Shown here piece after piece: positions 7,224 to 15,885 of a stretch of 64,000 nt of DNA. The notes under the pieces were generated by a model, which did no database searches, had not been told where the DNA came from, and worked only from the letters and a program-made list of their open reading frames with translations. Origin of the DNA: Deinococcus multiflagellatus (GTDB lineage: Bacteria; Deinococcota; Deinococci; Deinococcales; Deinococcaceae). Position 1 is the stretch's first letter. Every line of letters starts with the position of its first letter. The translations under genes and the position numbers were made by a program. The DNA is taken from contig NZ_JAIQXV010000006.1 of assembly GCF_020166415.1 (NCBI RefSeq), positions 119,944-183,943 of the forward strand, in the 5' to 3' direction.

Positions 7224-10200
7224 TTACAAACGCCGCAGTTCTGCGCCCAGACGGTCACGCAGGCGGGCGTAGACCTCCCGGGCCACCTGATCCAGATCCA
7301 CCTGCGGCGCCGCTGCCGCGCGGCGCCCCACGGCTGGGGTGCTGGACGCTGCTCCGGGTGGGGGCGCCCCGGCGGCGGGTCGGTTGGCGGCGGCGGCCTG
7401 CGCCCACGTCGGCAGCGCCGCGTTCGGGGGTGGGGCGGCCTGCACTGGCGGCGCAGGCGGCTCGGCTGGCGCGGGGGCTGGCTGCCGCGCGGCCCCATCG
7501 TCCCAGCCGGGCATGGGCTCCCAGGGGGCTGGCAGGCCCGGCAGGCGCTGCGCTTCCGGCGTGTCCAGGGGCGCCGGGCGACGGGCCTGGGCCTGTTCCC
7601 GGGCGGTGGCGTGCTCGGTGCCCAGGGCCACGGCTTCCTCGTCGTGGGGCGAGGGCGCTGCGCCCTGGCGCCGCAGCACCTGCGGTACAAAGGTGGGCTG
7701 CTGGTGACGAATGGCGTGGGTGGCCTCGTGGGCGGCGAGCGCCATGCCAGCGCCCGTGTCCAGACGGGTATCTGGCGACAGGAAGACGGTGCGCCCCACG
7801 GTCAACCCGTCGGCCTGGGCCAGATTCAGGGCGGCCGGCACATGCACGTTTTGCACCACCCGCACGTCATCCAGGCCAGTGCCCAGCGTCTGACCCAGGG
7901 CCGCGCGCACGCTGGGGGCCAGCGCTTGGCCGTGGCCGTCACGGGCCAGAGCGGTTTCCAGCGCCTGTTCCAGTGCGGCGCCCGGGGCTTCACGGGGGTC
8001 CTGTCCGGGGGGCCGGACCGCGCGGGGCAGGCCCAGCCGCCCGCCCGGCCGGCCATCGGGCCGCGTGGGTGGCACCGGCCGGGGCAGCGGCATGCCAGGG
8101 CGTTCAGAGGGGGCGGCCCGGCGGGCCGAGGTGGCCGGTGCCTGTGTGCTGTTCGGTGTCATGGGCGGGGGCACGGGGCGCGAGGCAGGGCCACGGTCAG
8201 CCGCCAGAACTTCCCTTTGCGGCTCGGGGCCCAGATGCGGGGCCGCGAGATCAAAGGAGCGGGGGGTGTAGGCTTCGGGGCCCTGGGGCACAAAGGTGGG
8301 GGCAGGGGGTACAGGCCGCACGTCGGCGGCCCGGGCCTCTCCAGCTGGGGTCCCGTCGGGCTTGACCGCCAGGGGCAAGACCGGCGCTTCCGGCTCTGGC
8401 TGAGCAGGGGGGACATGCCCTGAACGGTCGGCCACCTGCCGCTGGGCCACTGGCTGGGGCTGCGGCCTTCCCTCGCCTGCAGGCGCAACGGGCACTGGCG
8501 CCTCAGGCGCGGCCCACGCCGCCTCGGGATTCAGGCTGGGTGCGGGCGCTGGCCGGGTGGGGGCTGGACCAGGAGGAATGGCCGGTGCCCAGTGCGGCGC
8601 CCCATCATCTGCCACCCCAGCTGCCGGCGGCGCCACAGGCACAGGGGCCGCCGGGCTGGGGCGGTCAGCGGCCAGCCGCGGGTCAGTCTCCTGCATGCCC
8701 ACCTGCGGACGGTCGCGCCGGGCCACCGGGGCAGCGGGCGGGCCAGCAGCGGGCGCCTCTGCCGCTGGCGTCAGCTCCGTGCGAGGCGCTGAAGGGGCCG
8801 GGCGACTCAGTGGCAGGGGCCCAGGGGCCACTGGCTGCGCCCCGCTGGGTGTGGACGGCGCCGGTGCCACTGGCCACGCCGGCAAGGGTGCTTCCGGGGG
8901 AGGGGAGAGGTCGGGGCGCAGAGCGACCGGAGCACTGGGCACTGGTTCCACAGGCCACGCGGGCGCAGGTGCCTCTGGAAGTGGGGGGACACTGGGCGGC
9001 AAGGAGACCGGAGAGGTGGGGGGCGCCACCGCTTCCGCTGCAGGCTGCCGCTGAACCGCCGGTTGGGGAAGTGCAGCCGGCACAACAGGCGCGTGGGGCC
9101 CGGCACTGGGCAGCGCTGGCTGGGGCCGCGCAGGTGCGGGCTGCCCGGGCGGGATGAGCTGGGCAGGCGCCGCAGGAACTGCCGTGGTGGGCAGCGACTG
9201 TGCAGGAGAAGCCAGCTCGGGGGACTGCGGCGTGGTGGGCCGAACAGGCAGGACAGGGGGCTGGGCTGGGGGCGCCGCCACCTGCGGCTCAACCGGCAGA
9301 GGCCGGGCCAGGGCAGGCGTGAAAGCCGGCGGCAACTGGCCCGAGGGCGCCCACGGGTCCGGCACAGCGGGGGGCTGGCCCACTGGCAGCCTGGGGGCCT
9401 GGGTGACGGGGAGGGCGGCAGGCCCAGCCGTGTTGGGCTGGCCGCCCGGTGCCGAGGCCTTAAGGTGGGCGAAGTCTGCCTGCTCGGCGGCTGGGGTCGG
9501 CGGCGCGGGCGGCACCGGCAGCGTGGGGCTGGCCGCAGGTTCGCTGGGCAAGGGGCCAGCTTCCGGTATGGGCCGCTCTGGAATCGCGGTAACCGGCGGG
9601 ACCAATGCCGCTGGCACGGGGCTTGGGCCAGGGGGCATGGCCGGCGCTGGGTCGGCGGCCAGCGGCAGCCCAGGCGCCACCGGGACTGAGGGGACCTCGT
9701 GCGGGGGCACAGGCACCACAGCTGGGGTCAGCTGCTCTTCCGGCGGGCGCAGTGACCTGTGCTGCGGCGCTGGGGGCGAAGGAAGGGGGGGCACTGCCGG
9801 GGCGCCGCGGTCCAGGGCAGCAGGGAAGACCGGTTCTGGCGCTCCCGCTGGTGCGAGCTCCGGCGCACTTGGCACAGCCAGTTCTGGCGCCGCCGGCTGG
9901 GCCACAGGGACGCTGGGTGGCTGGATGGCCGGCGCACCTTCCGCCGGGTTCAAGAGGGGCGGCGTGGCGGCAGGCAGGGGTGGAGCGGCTTCCAGAACGG
10001 GTTCAGATGCCACCAGTTCGGGTGCCCTGTCCTCTGCCAAGAGTGCGCTCGGCTGGACTGGAACTGTGGGCCGCGCGTCGGGCTGGGGGGACGGTGGAGG
10101 TCCCTCTGGTGCCTGACGTTGGATCGCCTGGGGGGCTGCCGCCGGTGCCGGGCCGACGGGTGTGGGCGGCACAGCCGCTGAACGGTCCGCAAACGGTGCG

Positions 10201-12455
10201 TCTGGCGCTGCTGCCACTGGTCCTGGCGGCACTGCTGGAGCCGGCAAGGTGGGTGCCGGCGGAGAGAACGCCTCGGGTTGGGGCGCCAGCGCGGGTGGCA
10301 GATCAGTGCCCGGCCGCCCGGCAGCTGTGGGTTCCGTGTGGGGCCCCATCACGGGGGCTGGGGCCAGGGGCGCATGGTCTGGCGCACTGGCCGCGGGACG
10401 TGGGGTGGGCAAAGGAACAGCGAGTTCGGCACCCCCGTCTGCGGGTGGCGCCACGGGCAAGGGAGGCCGCGCGACCGTGGGGGCAGGGGCCTCGGGTCGG
10501 GTGGGCGGCGTGGCTGGGGTGGCGCCCGGGGTGAACAGGCGCGCGGGCTCGGTCTGAAGCGGGCGTGACGCGGCTTCTGCCCCCCAACCTGCTGGCCCCC
10601 CCGGGACTGGCTCACTGGGGACTGGCTCACCGGGGGCTGGCGCAGTCTCGGCTGTGGGCTGGAGGGGCCCAGGGAGGGCTGGCGTTGGTGCAGGTGTGGT
10701 GAGGGGCGACGGCTGGACCGGCTGCGTGGGCTGGGGGGCAATTGGCCCAGCGCTCTCTTCCTGGCCGCCCGCAAGCGCCGGCGCCGCTGCTCCTCCAGAA
10801 GCGTCAAGGCCTGTCGGTGCAGGCGGAGACCCCCCACGAGGAGGTGCTGTGTCCGGTTCTTCGTCCGCCTCGTTGGCCTCGCGGCGGCGGTTCGGGGCCG
10901 AGCGCCCCTCCTTGGTGTGCCCCGCCCGGCTGGCGCGGGCTTTTACGCGCGTGGGCGCGCTGGCAGGCGGCTGTGACAGCGGGGCCGGCAGAGGCGCCGG
11001 GCTGGCCGCACTGGCCTCAGGGCCAGTGGTGGGGAATTGGGGCTCCTCGGGCCCCTCATCGGCTGTCAGGTTCTGCTCGGGGTTGTGGTCTTTCCAGTCC
11101 AGCAGTTCATGAATGGGAATCATGGACGGGCTCAGTTCGCCGTTGGCTTCCATCTCCGCGTAGCGGTTCAGGCGCGACAGCAAGCTCTGCGAGGCTTCGG
11201 GCGCAATGATGGGGGCGGCCTTGGTCTCTGATGGCGGCGGCGCCTGGGGGCGGGGGGGCACGGCGGGCCGGGGGCGGCGGGGCAGCCGCACCGGCACATC
11301 GCTGTTCTGGGCGCGCAGCAGCGCCTCCAGTTCGCGGCGTTCCCGTTCCTGGGCCGCCCGCAACTCTTCGGCACTGGGGCCTGACGCGGCGGGTTCTTCC
11401 GGCGCCGTCGCTGCGGGCGTCTCCTCAGCCGGCTCGGGGGCCTCTTCGGGGGCCGCTGCAACCTCTGGTGCTGGGGGGACCCTCTCTGGCATGGGCGTGG
11501 CCGGCACAGTTTCATGCTGGGGCTCTGGCGGGGCCGGCGGTGCAGCCCGGGGTGCGGGGTCAGCGGGCAACTGGGCCGGGGGCTGAACAGAAGGCCCCTG
11601 CACGGCCGGCGCTTCGCGTTCGCTGGGCATGTCGGCCACCGGAGGGGTGGGGCCCGCCACCAGGGGCTCGGGCGCGCTGACAGGAGCCGCCGCTGGCTCA
11701 CCGCGCGGCGCGCGTTCCTCGTCCGCTGCACGCTGCGTGGTCACGGGCGTGCGTTCCACCTCCAGGGGGGCCAGCGGGGCAGGCTCGGCTGGCGCGGTGG
11801 TGAACGGTCCATCGGCGGCCACGCCATCTTCCAGCTGCTGGTTCAGGGCCATCGTTTCTCGGAATGAAGGCGTGCGCCGGGGAACGGGGCCCGCGGGTGC
11901 CGGAGGCTCAAATTCGCGCCGGGGAGCGGGCGGCAGGCCCTCGGGCGGCGGTGAGGTAAGCAGGCCGGCCGCCAAGACTTCTTCAGCGTCACCGTAAGGA
12001 TCGGGTGCGGGCCACGCTTCAGTCCCCGGGGCCACCACCGGCGCACTGGGCGGCGCGGGCTGGGCTGCCACGGGTGTGGGCGGCGTGGCCGGAACCTCTG
12101 GCACGCGCGGCGGAAGGGTCCCGACCGTCGGCGCAGAAGGTGCCGGGCTCAGGGGTGCGGGCCCGGCGGGCGCCGGGGCCAGTGGCGCCGCTGGGGCCAG
12201 CTGACGACGGTCTCCCAGCGGTAAAGCGGCGGCGAACCCGTCTTCCGCTGCAGACGCCGGGTGTGGGACGGCCAGGACGCGGGCGACCACCCGGCGGGGC
12301 TTGGCCTGGGTGGTCGCCGCCAGCGGCTGGGAGGCCCACCCGGTGGCGGCACCGAATAGAGGGGTGGGGGCCGCACGCGGCGCGAGATCCTGCTGCGTGA
12401 CGGCCATGCGGGAAGCGTGTTTCAGGCGGCGAAGCCGCTCGTCGAAGATGCTCAC
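7224..12455 (-). CDS. Giant Pro/Ala-rich eCIS protein with DUF4157 (eCIS-core) domain
   Basis: A 1743-aa protein from the GTG at 12453-12455 (AGGAG six bases upstream). Residues 1-60 are ordinary. From about 70 to 1490 it is an extended Pro/Ala/Glu-rich, almost certainly disordered chain, with a short acidic patch near residues 440-470 (PIHELLDWKDHNPEQ). Residues about 1510-1610 are a DUF4157 domain: LDDVRVVQNVHVPAAL, then AHEATHAIRHQQ, an HExxH zinc-peptidase-like motif at about 1576-1580. The last 25 residues (VAREVYARLRDRLGAELRRL) resemble the 55-aa protein at 13119. DUF4157 is the commonest extra domain of eCIS loci, found in cargo and in large accessory proteins. Candidate roles here are tape measure, lumen scaffold or cargo. 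It ends the left-arm operon. The low-complexity sequence makes alignment-based naming unsafe. Confidence 0.85.
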   Translation of the reverse strand: MSIFDERLRRLKHASRMAVTQQDLAPRAAPTPLFGAATGWASQPLAATTQAKPRRVVARVLAVPHPASAAEDGFAAALPLGDRRQLAPAAPLAPAPAGPAPLSPAPSAPTVGTLPPRVPEVPATPPTPVAAQPAPPSAPVVAPGTEAWPAPDPYGDAEEVLAAGLLTSPPPEGLPPAPRREFEPPAPAGPVPRRTPSFRETMALNQQLEDGVAADGPFTTAPAEPAPLAPLEVERTPVTTQRAADEERAPRGEPAAAPVSAPEPLVAGPTPPVADMPSEREAPAVQGPSVQPPAQLPADPAPRAAPPAPPEPQHETVPATPMPERVPPAPEVAAAPEEAPEPAEETPAATAPEEPAASGPSAEELRAAQERERRELEALLRAQNSDVPVRLPRRPRPAVPPRPQAPPPSETKAAPIIAPEASQSLLSRLNRYAEMEANGELSPSMIPIHELLDWKDHNPEQNLTADEGPEEPQFPTTGPEASAASPAPLPAPLSQPPASAPTRVKARASRAGHTKEGRSAPNRRREANEADEEPDTAPPRGGSPPAPTGLDASGGAAAPALAGGQEESAGPIAPQPTQPVQPSPLTTPAPTPALPGPLQPTAETAPAPGEPVPSEPVPGGPAGWGAEAASRPLQTEPARLFTPGATPATPPTRPEAPAPTVARPPLPVAPPADGGAELAVPLPTPRPAASAPDHAPLAPAPVMGPHTEPTAAGRPGTDLPPALAPQPEAFSPPAPTLPAPAVPPGPVAAAPDAPFADRSAAVPPTPVGPAPAAAPQAIQRQAPEGPPPSPQPDARPTVPVQPSALLAEDRAPELVASEPVLEAAPPLPAATPPLLNPAEGAPAIQPPSVPVAQPAAPELAVPSAPELAPAGAPEPVFPAALDRGAPAVPPLPSPPAPQHRSLRPPEEQLTPAVVPVPPHEVPSVPVAPGLPLAADPAPAMPPGPSPVPAALVPPVTAIPERPIPEAGPLPSEPAASPTLPVPPAPPTPAAEQADFAHLKASAPGGQPNTAGPAALPVTQAPRLPVGQPPAVPDPWAPSGQLPPAFTPALARPLPVEPQVAAPPAQPPVLPVRPTTPQSPELASPAQSLPTTAVPAAPAQLIPPGQPAPARPQPALPSAGPHAPVVPAALPQPAVQRQPAAEAVAPPTSPVSLPPSVPPLPEAPAPAWPVEPVPSAPVALRPDLSPPPEAPLPAWPVAPAPSTPSGAQPVAPGPLPLSRPAPSAPRTELTPAAEAPAAGPPAAPVARRDRPQVGMQETDPRLAADRPSPAAPVPVAPPAAGVADDGAPHWAPAIPPGPAPTRPAPAPSLNPEAAWAAPEAPVPVAPAGEGRPQPQPVAQRQVADRSGHVPPAQPEPEAPVLPLAVKPDGTPAGEARAADVRPVPPAPTFVPQGPEAYTPRSFDLAAPHLGPEPQREVLAADRGPASRPVPPPMTPNSTQAPATSARRAAPSERPGMPLPRPVPPTRPDGRPGGRLGLPRAVRPPGQDPREAPGAALEQALETALARDGHGQALAPSVRAALGQTLGTGLDDVRVVQNVHVPAALNLAQADGLTVGRTVFLSPDTRLDTGAGMALAAHEATHAIRHQQPTFVPQVLRRQGAAPSPHDEEAVALGTEHATAREQAQARRPAPLDTPEAQRLPGLPAPWEPMPGWDDGAARQPAPAPAEPPAPPVQAAPPPNAALPTWAQAAAANRPAAGAPPPGAASSTPAVGRRAAAAPQVDLDQVAREVYARLRDRLGAELRRL

Positions 12456-12521
12456 AAAACTCCTCTCGGTCGCCGCGCGGGTGACCCAGCGGGGACCAAG
12501 GTAGGAGGGAGGTCCCCGCGC

Positions 12522-13118
12522 TCAGCGGCTGATTTGCAGAAAACCGGCGTGGGCCAGTTCCAGGGTTTCAACGGCCACGGCGTCGCCACTGCCCGCAAAT
12601 TGGGGGCCGCTCCACTTCACGGGGTAGGCCTGCAGCAGTTCAAAGCGCACCAGCACGTTGCCGTTGGGGTGGTAAACAATAATAGTGACGTTGCGCGCGT
12701 CCAGGTACCCGTTGACCACGCTCAGGTACCATTCCAGCAGCTGCTGGCCAGACACCACGCCGCGTTTCAGGGTGATGTTGCCCATTTTGCTGCGCACGGG
12801 CAGGCGCAGGACGCGGTCGTTGACCCCGCCCTCAACAAAATCCATCGTCTCGGTTTCAATCTGCAGGCCACTGACCTCGTTGAAGGCCGCGTGTTCAAGG
12901 CCGTCAATCGCCACGTGGTAGCGGTGATTGGACAGAATGTTGTAGGCCGCTTTCTGCGGCGTGGTGGGCACGGGGGGCTGCTTGACCTGGGCGCGCACGT
13001 AGGCGTTCACGCTGGCCGAGGCCGAAAACCCGCCGCCCCCCACCGTGGCCGAGGCACTCAGGGACGCGCCTGCGCCGGCCCGGCTGTAGTGCGCGCTGGC
13101 TGCCATCTTCACACTCAT
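12522..13118 (-). CDS. eCIS tube protein 2 (gp19/Afp5-like) with Gly/Ser/Ala-rich N-terminus
   Basis: A 198-aa protein. Residues about 60-198 match the T4 gp19 / Afp tube fold family: YHVAIDGLEHAAFNEVSGL, a LKRGVVSGQQLLEWY segment, and a YPVKWSGPQF segment ending ETLELAHAGF. These line up with the typical 'f.evsGL', 'LkrGv' and 'a.p.kw.gp' landmarks. The first 45 residues are an unusual Ala/Ser/Gly-rich stretch (SASATVGGGGFSASAS). The ATG directly follows the TAG of the 55-aa gene (TAGATG), with GGAGGT serving it from inside that gene. It probably forms the first tube ring or the tube-baseplate adaptor, as Afp5/Pvc5 do (inference). Confidence 0.88.
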   Translation of the reverse strand: MSVKMAASAHYSRAGAGASLSASATVGGGGFSASASVNAYVRAQVKQPPVPTTPQKAAYNILSNHRYHVAIDGLEHAAFNEVSGLQIETETMDFVEGGVNDRVLRLPVRSKMGNITLKRGVVSGQQLLEWYLSVVNGYLDARNVTIIVYHPNGNVLVRFELLQAYPVKWSGPQFAGSGDAVAVETLELAHAGFLQISR

Positions 13119-13286
13119 CTACTGACCTCCGGTACGGCGGGCGCGCTCCAGGCGCAGATCTTCCAGCAGCAGCAGATACACCCGCCGCGTCAGCTCTTCC
13201 AGGTCCAACCCCGCCGTCTGCTGGGGCGCGCGGGTGCCCACCGGAACGGCGGACCCCGCTGGCCGGGCGGGCGGCGCGCCGCTCAT
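13119..13286 (-). CDS. Small eCIS protein, 55 aa, with VY-LL-EDLR helix
   Basis: Start ATG (13284-13286) overlaps the upstream stop by 4 bp (ATGA), and its TAG touches the next ATG, so it is locked in the operon. The protein is a Pro/Ala-rich head (SGAPPARPAGSAVP) followed by one amphipathic helix, LDLEELTRRVYLLLLEDLRL, and a basic tail. The helix matches the C-terminal end of the giant DUF4157 protein (LDQVAREVYARLRDRLGAEL). Coding is supported by position, tight overlaps and this match. The function is unknown. A docking peptide for another eCIS component is the simplest reading (inference). Confidence 0.75.
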   Translation of the reverse strand: MSGAPPARPAGSAVPVGTRAPQQTAGLDLEELTRRVYLLLLEDLRLERARRTGGQ

Positions 13287-13696
13287 GCCGGCGCGGTCTC
13301 CTGACCCAGATCAAGCTCCAGCAGCGCCCCGCAGTGGGGGCACTCGGTTTCAACGGTGCCGGCCAGAGGCGGCGCGCTCTGCACAGTGGGCGCTGCCGCT
13401 GACCAGCTGACGGGCAGGGCGGCGTTCATGTGCGCATACAGCGCCTGCAAGTGGGCAAAGTCGGCGGCTGGCAGCACGGCCAGCGTGTCGGGCGTCACAG
13501 GTGAAAATGGGCCCAGGCGCGTGACCACCCGGGCCAGCAGCAGCAGGCTGTAATACGCCTCGTTCTGCTGCACCCGTGGGTCACCCAGGGGCTCAATCTC
13601 GTCCAGGGCAGTGGCCAGCCGCATGACGCCGCTGCGGTGAACCTGCCCGTCGGACGTAAACAGTCCGACGGGCAGCATGAAGGGAAGCTCGTTCAC
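13283..13696 (-). CDS. eCIS tail-assembly-chaperone-like protein with C-terminal zinc-ribbon knuckle
   Basis: A 137-aa protein from the GTG at 13694-13696 (an internal ATG 18 bases in is an alternative; neither has a good Shine-Dalgarno). The N-terminal 100 residues (LPVGLFTSDGQVHRSGVMRLATALDEIEPL, then DPRVQQNEAY) resemble phage and eCIS proteins found between tube genes that look like tail assembly proteins. A Pro-rich spacer leads to CPHCG (about residue 120), a single zinc-knuckle half. It lies 22 bp after tube 1 and overlaps the 55-aa gene by 4 bp. I infer a cytosolic assembly or chaperone role rather than a particle component. Confidence 0.65.
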   Translation of the reverse strand: MNELPFMLPVGLFTSDGQVHRSGVMRLATALDEIEPLGDPRVQQNEAYYSLLLLARVVTRLGPFSPVTPDTLAVLPAADFAHLQALYAHMNAALPVSWSAAAPTVQSAPPLAGTVETECPHCGALLELDLGQETAPA

Positions 13697-13718
13697 GCTT
13701 CAGTCCGGGAGGGCGGGC

Positions 13719-14177
13719 TTAGCCGCCGACGGGAACGCGTTTGTAGCCTTCGTGCGTGATGGTCAGCTCTTCGATGGCGACCTCGTTGCTCTTGGCGTCG
13801 TAGGTGGGGCCGTTGAGCTTGCTGGGCCAGGCGCGCTCGAAGGTCCAGGCGGCGATGGGCTGGCCGGCCTGGTTGTACAGGGTGATGGTGCCGCTGCGGC
13901 GGGCTTCGTCCATCTTGCCCTCTTCCACCTGCTGACGCCAGGTCCACATGTCCATGTCGTCGGTGATGCCGCGCTTGAGCACGATGTCGTTGTACTTCAT
14001 GGTGCCGGCTTCGCGGATCAGGACGGGACGGCCCTTGTCGTCGGTGGCGCGGTATTCCACCACCTGGGACTCGCTGCCCAGGCCGGTGACTTCGCGGAAC
14101 GCGCCCACAACCTTGTTGTCAAACTGCAGGCTGAAGTAGGCGGCCACCAAGGGGTCTTTACGGGTTGTTGCGGTCAT
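13719..14177 (-). CDS. eCIS inner tube protein 1 (gp19/Afp1-like)
   Basis: A 152-aa protein, the standard size of Afp1/Pvc1 and T4 gp19. Landmarks: YFSLQFDNKVVGAFREVTGL, the LKRGITDDMDMWTWRQQV segment, ITLYNQAG, and WPSKLNGPTY followed by EELTITHEGY. It stacks as hexamers to make the lumen that carries cargo. Start ATG at 14175-14177 with GGAGGT seven bases upstream. It lies 80 bp after the sheath gene and is probably co-transcribed with it. Having two tube genes for one sheath gene is common in eCIS, where the second is a baseplate-proximal adaptor. Confidence 0.93.
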   Translation of the reverse strand: MTATTRKDPLVAAYFSLQFDNKVVGAFREVTGLGSESQVVEYRATDDKGRPVLIREAGTMKYNDIVLKRGITDDMDMWTWRQQVEEGKMDEARRSGTITLYNQAGQPIAAWTFERAWPSKLNGPTYDAKSNEVAIEELTITHEGYKRVPVGG

Positions 14178-14256
14178 GACTGTACCTCCGGGAAAGAGAT
14201 GTGGAAAGAAGGGCGGAATTCAGACCGTGACGGGAACAGTGTAACGCTTTTCGCGC

Positions 14257-15885
14257 TTACTGTCCGCCGCCAGCGTACTGGCTAAAGCGGAAGACAATGA
14301 ACTCGGCGGGTTTCACGGGTGCCAGACCAATTTCGACCTGCAGCACGCCGCGGTCACGCAGTTCCGGCGGATTCAGTTCGCTGTCGCACTTCACGTAGAA
14401 GGCTTCGCGGGCGGTGTTGCCGAACAGCGCGCCGTCGCGCCACACGCTGGTCAGGAAGGAGTTGATGTCGCGGCGAATGCGGAACCACAGGTTCTCGTCG
14501 TTGGGTTCGAACACAGCCCACTGGGTGCCGCGCTCAATGCTCTTTTCCACGTAGTTGAACAGGCGGCGCACCGGTACGTAGCGCCACTGGGCGTTGCTGG
14601 AGAGCGTCCGGGCACCCCACACGCGCACACCCATGCCAGGGAATTCGCGGATGCAGTTCACGCCCACCGGGTTCAGGATGTCCTGCTCGCTCTTGGTGAC
14701 CTGAATGGCCGGCCCCAGGATGCCGCGCACCGTCTCGTTGGCCGGCGCCTTGTGCACGCCGCGCTCCACGTCGTTGCGGGCGTAGATGCCAGCCACAAAG
14801 CCGCTGGGGGGCACCACCATGGGCGCGCCGTCCGGGCCTTCGATCTTGACCCAGGGGTAGTACATGGCGGCGTAGCTGGAGTCGAAGTTGGTGTCCACCG
14901 TGCGCCACTTCAGGGCCTGCTGCGGCGTCAGGTCCGGCAGGGTGTCGAGCAGGGCAATGCGGTTGGCGTTGCGCTCGCAGTGGTCGATCAGGGCGCGCTG
15001 CACGGCCTTGACGCCGTCGGCGTTGATCATGCCGGCCTGGTAGGCGCTCATCAGGTCGGGCACGGCAATCATGCTGACCTCTTCAGCGATTTCCAGGCTC
15101 TCGATGCCGCTGCGGCCGTCCACGCTGCCCACGAAGTCCTGGCCTTTCATCTCGCGGCGCTGCTCGATGACGTTGCTGTCGGCCTGCAGCACGTAGCTGC
15201 CGGGTTCAGGGGCGCGCTCCACCAGGGGACCGGCGCTGCTGGCTTCCTCAATGGTGATCAGGGTGCTTTCCTTGTTCACCACTTCGGCCACGGCGCGCGG
15301 GTGCTTCTTGCCAATGGACACGTTGGGGAAGGTTTCGGTCACGTCGTTGCGGGTGACCTTCAGGGTGAACAGGCCGTCGGGGCCTTCCTCGGGGTCCTGG
15401 GGGCCCTTGGCGTCCTTGCCCTTGGCAGCGCCGTCCTGGGCCTTGACCGGATCGGGGGCCAGCACCTCAATCTGAATGTCGCTCTGGCGGCCGTCTTTGG
15501 CCACGATGCTCAGGCTGGGCACAGCCTTGCTGGCGCGCGAGGGCAGCTGCAGCGGGCGGGCGGCTTCCACCGTGCGCTTGCCAGCGTCGCCCTGCTGGGG
15601 CACCAGGCGCACCACGTAGCAGCGCGTGCCGCCGTTGTTGAAAAACGCGTACACGCTTTGGGCAAGGTACGCGCCGTCCATGAAGGGGTTGCGCGTGCCG
15701 CTGGCGTCCAGGGTCCCGAAGGTCTCCTTGAACTGCTGCCAGTTGGCAATGAACACGGGGGTGTTGGCCGGGCCATTGGGCGCGAAGCCCACGAAGGCGG
15801 CGGTGGTCGTGCTGATGCCTTCGATGGGCCGCGGGCCGCTCTGGGTTTCTTCGATGTAAACGCCTGGGGACAGATATTCAGCCAT
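14257..15885 (-). CDS. eCIS contractile sheath protein (Afp2/gp18-like)
   Basis: A 542-aa protein from the ATG at 15883-15885 (GGAGG five bases upstream). The N-terminus AEYLSPGVYIEETQSGPRPI is the classic sheath start (donor strand region), followed by GISTTTAAFVGF. The C-terminal half has VGVNCIREFPGMGVRVWGAR, RRLFNYVEKSIERGTQWAVF and FLTSVWRDGALFG, all conserved in phage tail sheath families. It is longer than Afp2 because of an inserted surface domain at roughly residues 120-300, which includes a charged stretch (DGAAKGKDAKGPQDPEEG). The insert should lie on the outside of the sheath. It is the first gene of the left arm, transcribed from the central divergent promoter. Confidence 0.95.
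   Translation of the reverse strand: MAEYLSPGVYIEETQSGPRPIEGISTTTAAFVGFAPNGPANTPVFIANWQQFKETFGTLDASGTRNPFMDGAYLAQSVYAFFNNGGTRCYVVRLVPQQGDAGKRTVEAARPLQLPSRASKAVPSLSIVAKDGRQSDIQIEVLAPDPVKAQDGAAKGKDAKGPQDPEEGPDGLFTLKVTRNDVTETFPNVSIGKKHPRAVAEVVNKESTLITIEEASSAGPLVERAPEPGSYVLQADSNVIEQRREMKGQDFVGSVDGRSGIESLEIAEEVSMIAVPDLMSAYQAGMINADGVKAVQRALIDHCERNANRIALLDTLPDLTPQQALKWRTVDTNFDSSYAAMYYPWVKIEGPDGAPMVVPPSGFVAGIYARNDVERGVHKAPANETVRGILGPAIQVTKSEQDILNPVGVNCIREFPGMGVRVWGARTLSSNAQWRYVPVRRLFNYVEKSIERGTQWAVFEPNDENLWFRIRRDINSFLTSVWRDGALFGNTAREAFYVKCDSELNPPELRDRGVLQVEIGLAPVKPAEFIVFRFSQYAGGGQ

Noticed and set aside
7300..12400. Several long open frames on the plus strand opposite the giant DUF4157 gene
   Set aside because: They are mirror frames of a GC-rich Pro/Ala-coding sequence, of Gly/Arg/Trp-rich composition without family motifs or ribosome binding sites. 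The minus frame has the DUF4157 domain, a good start and a terminator.
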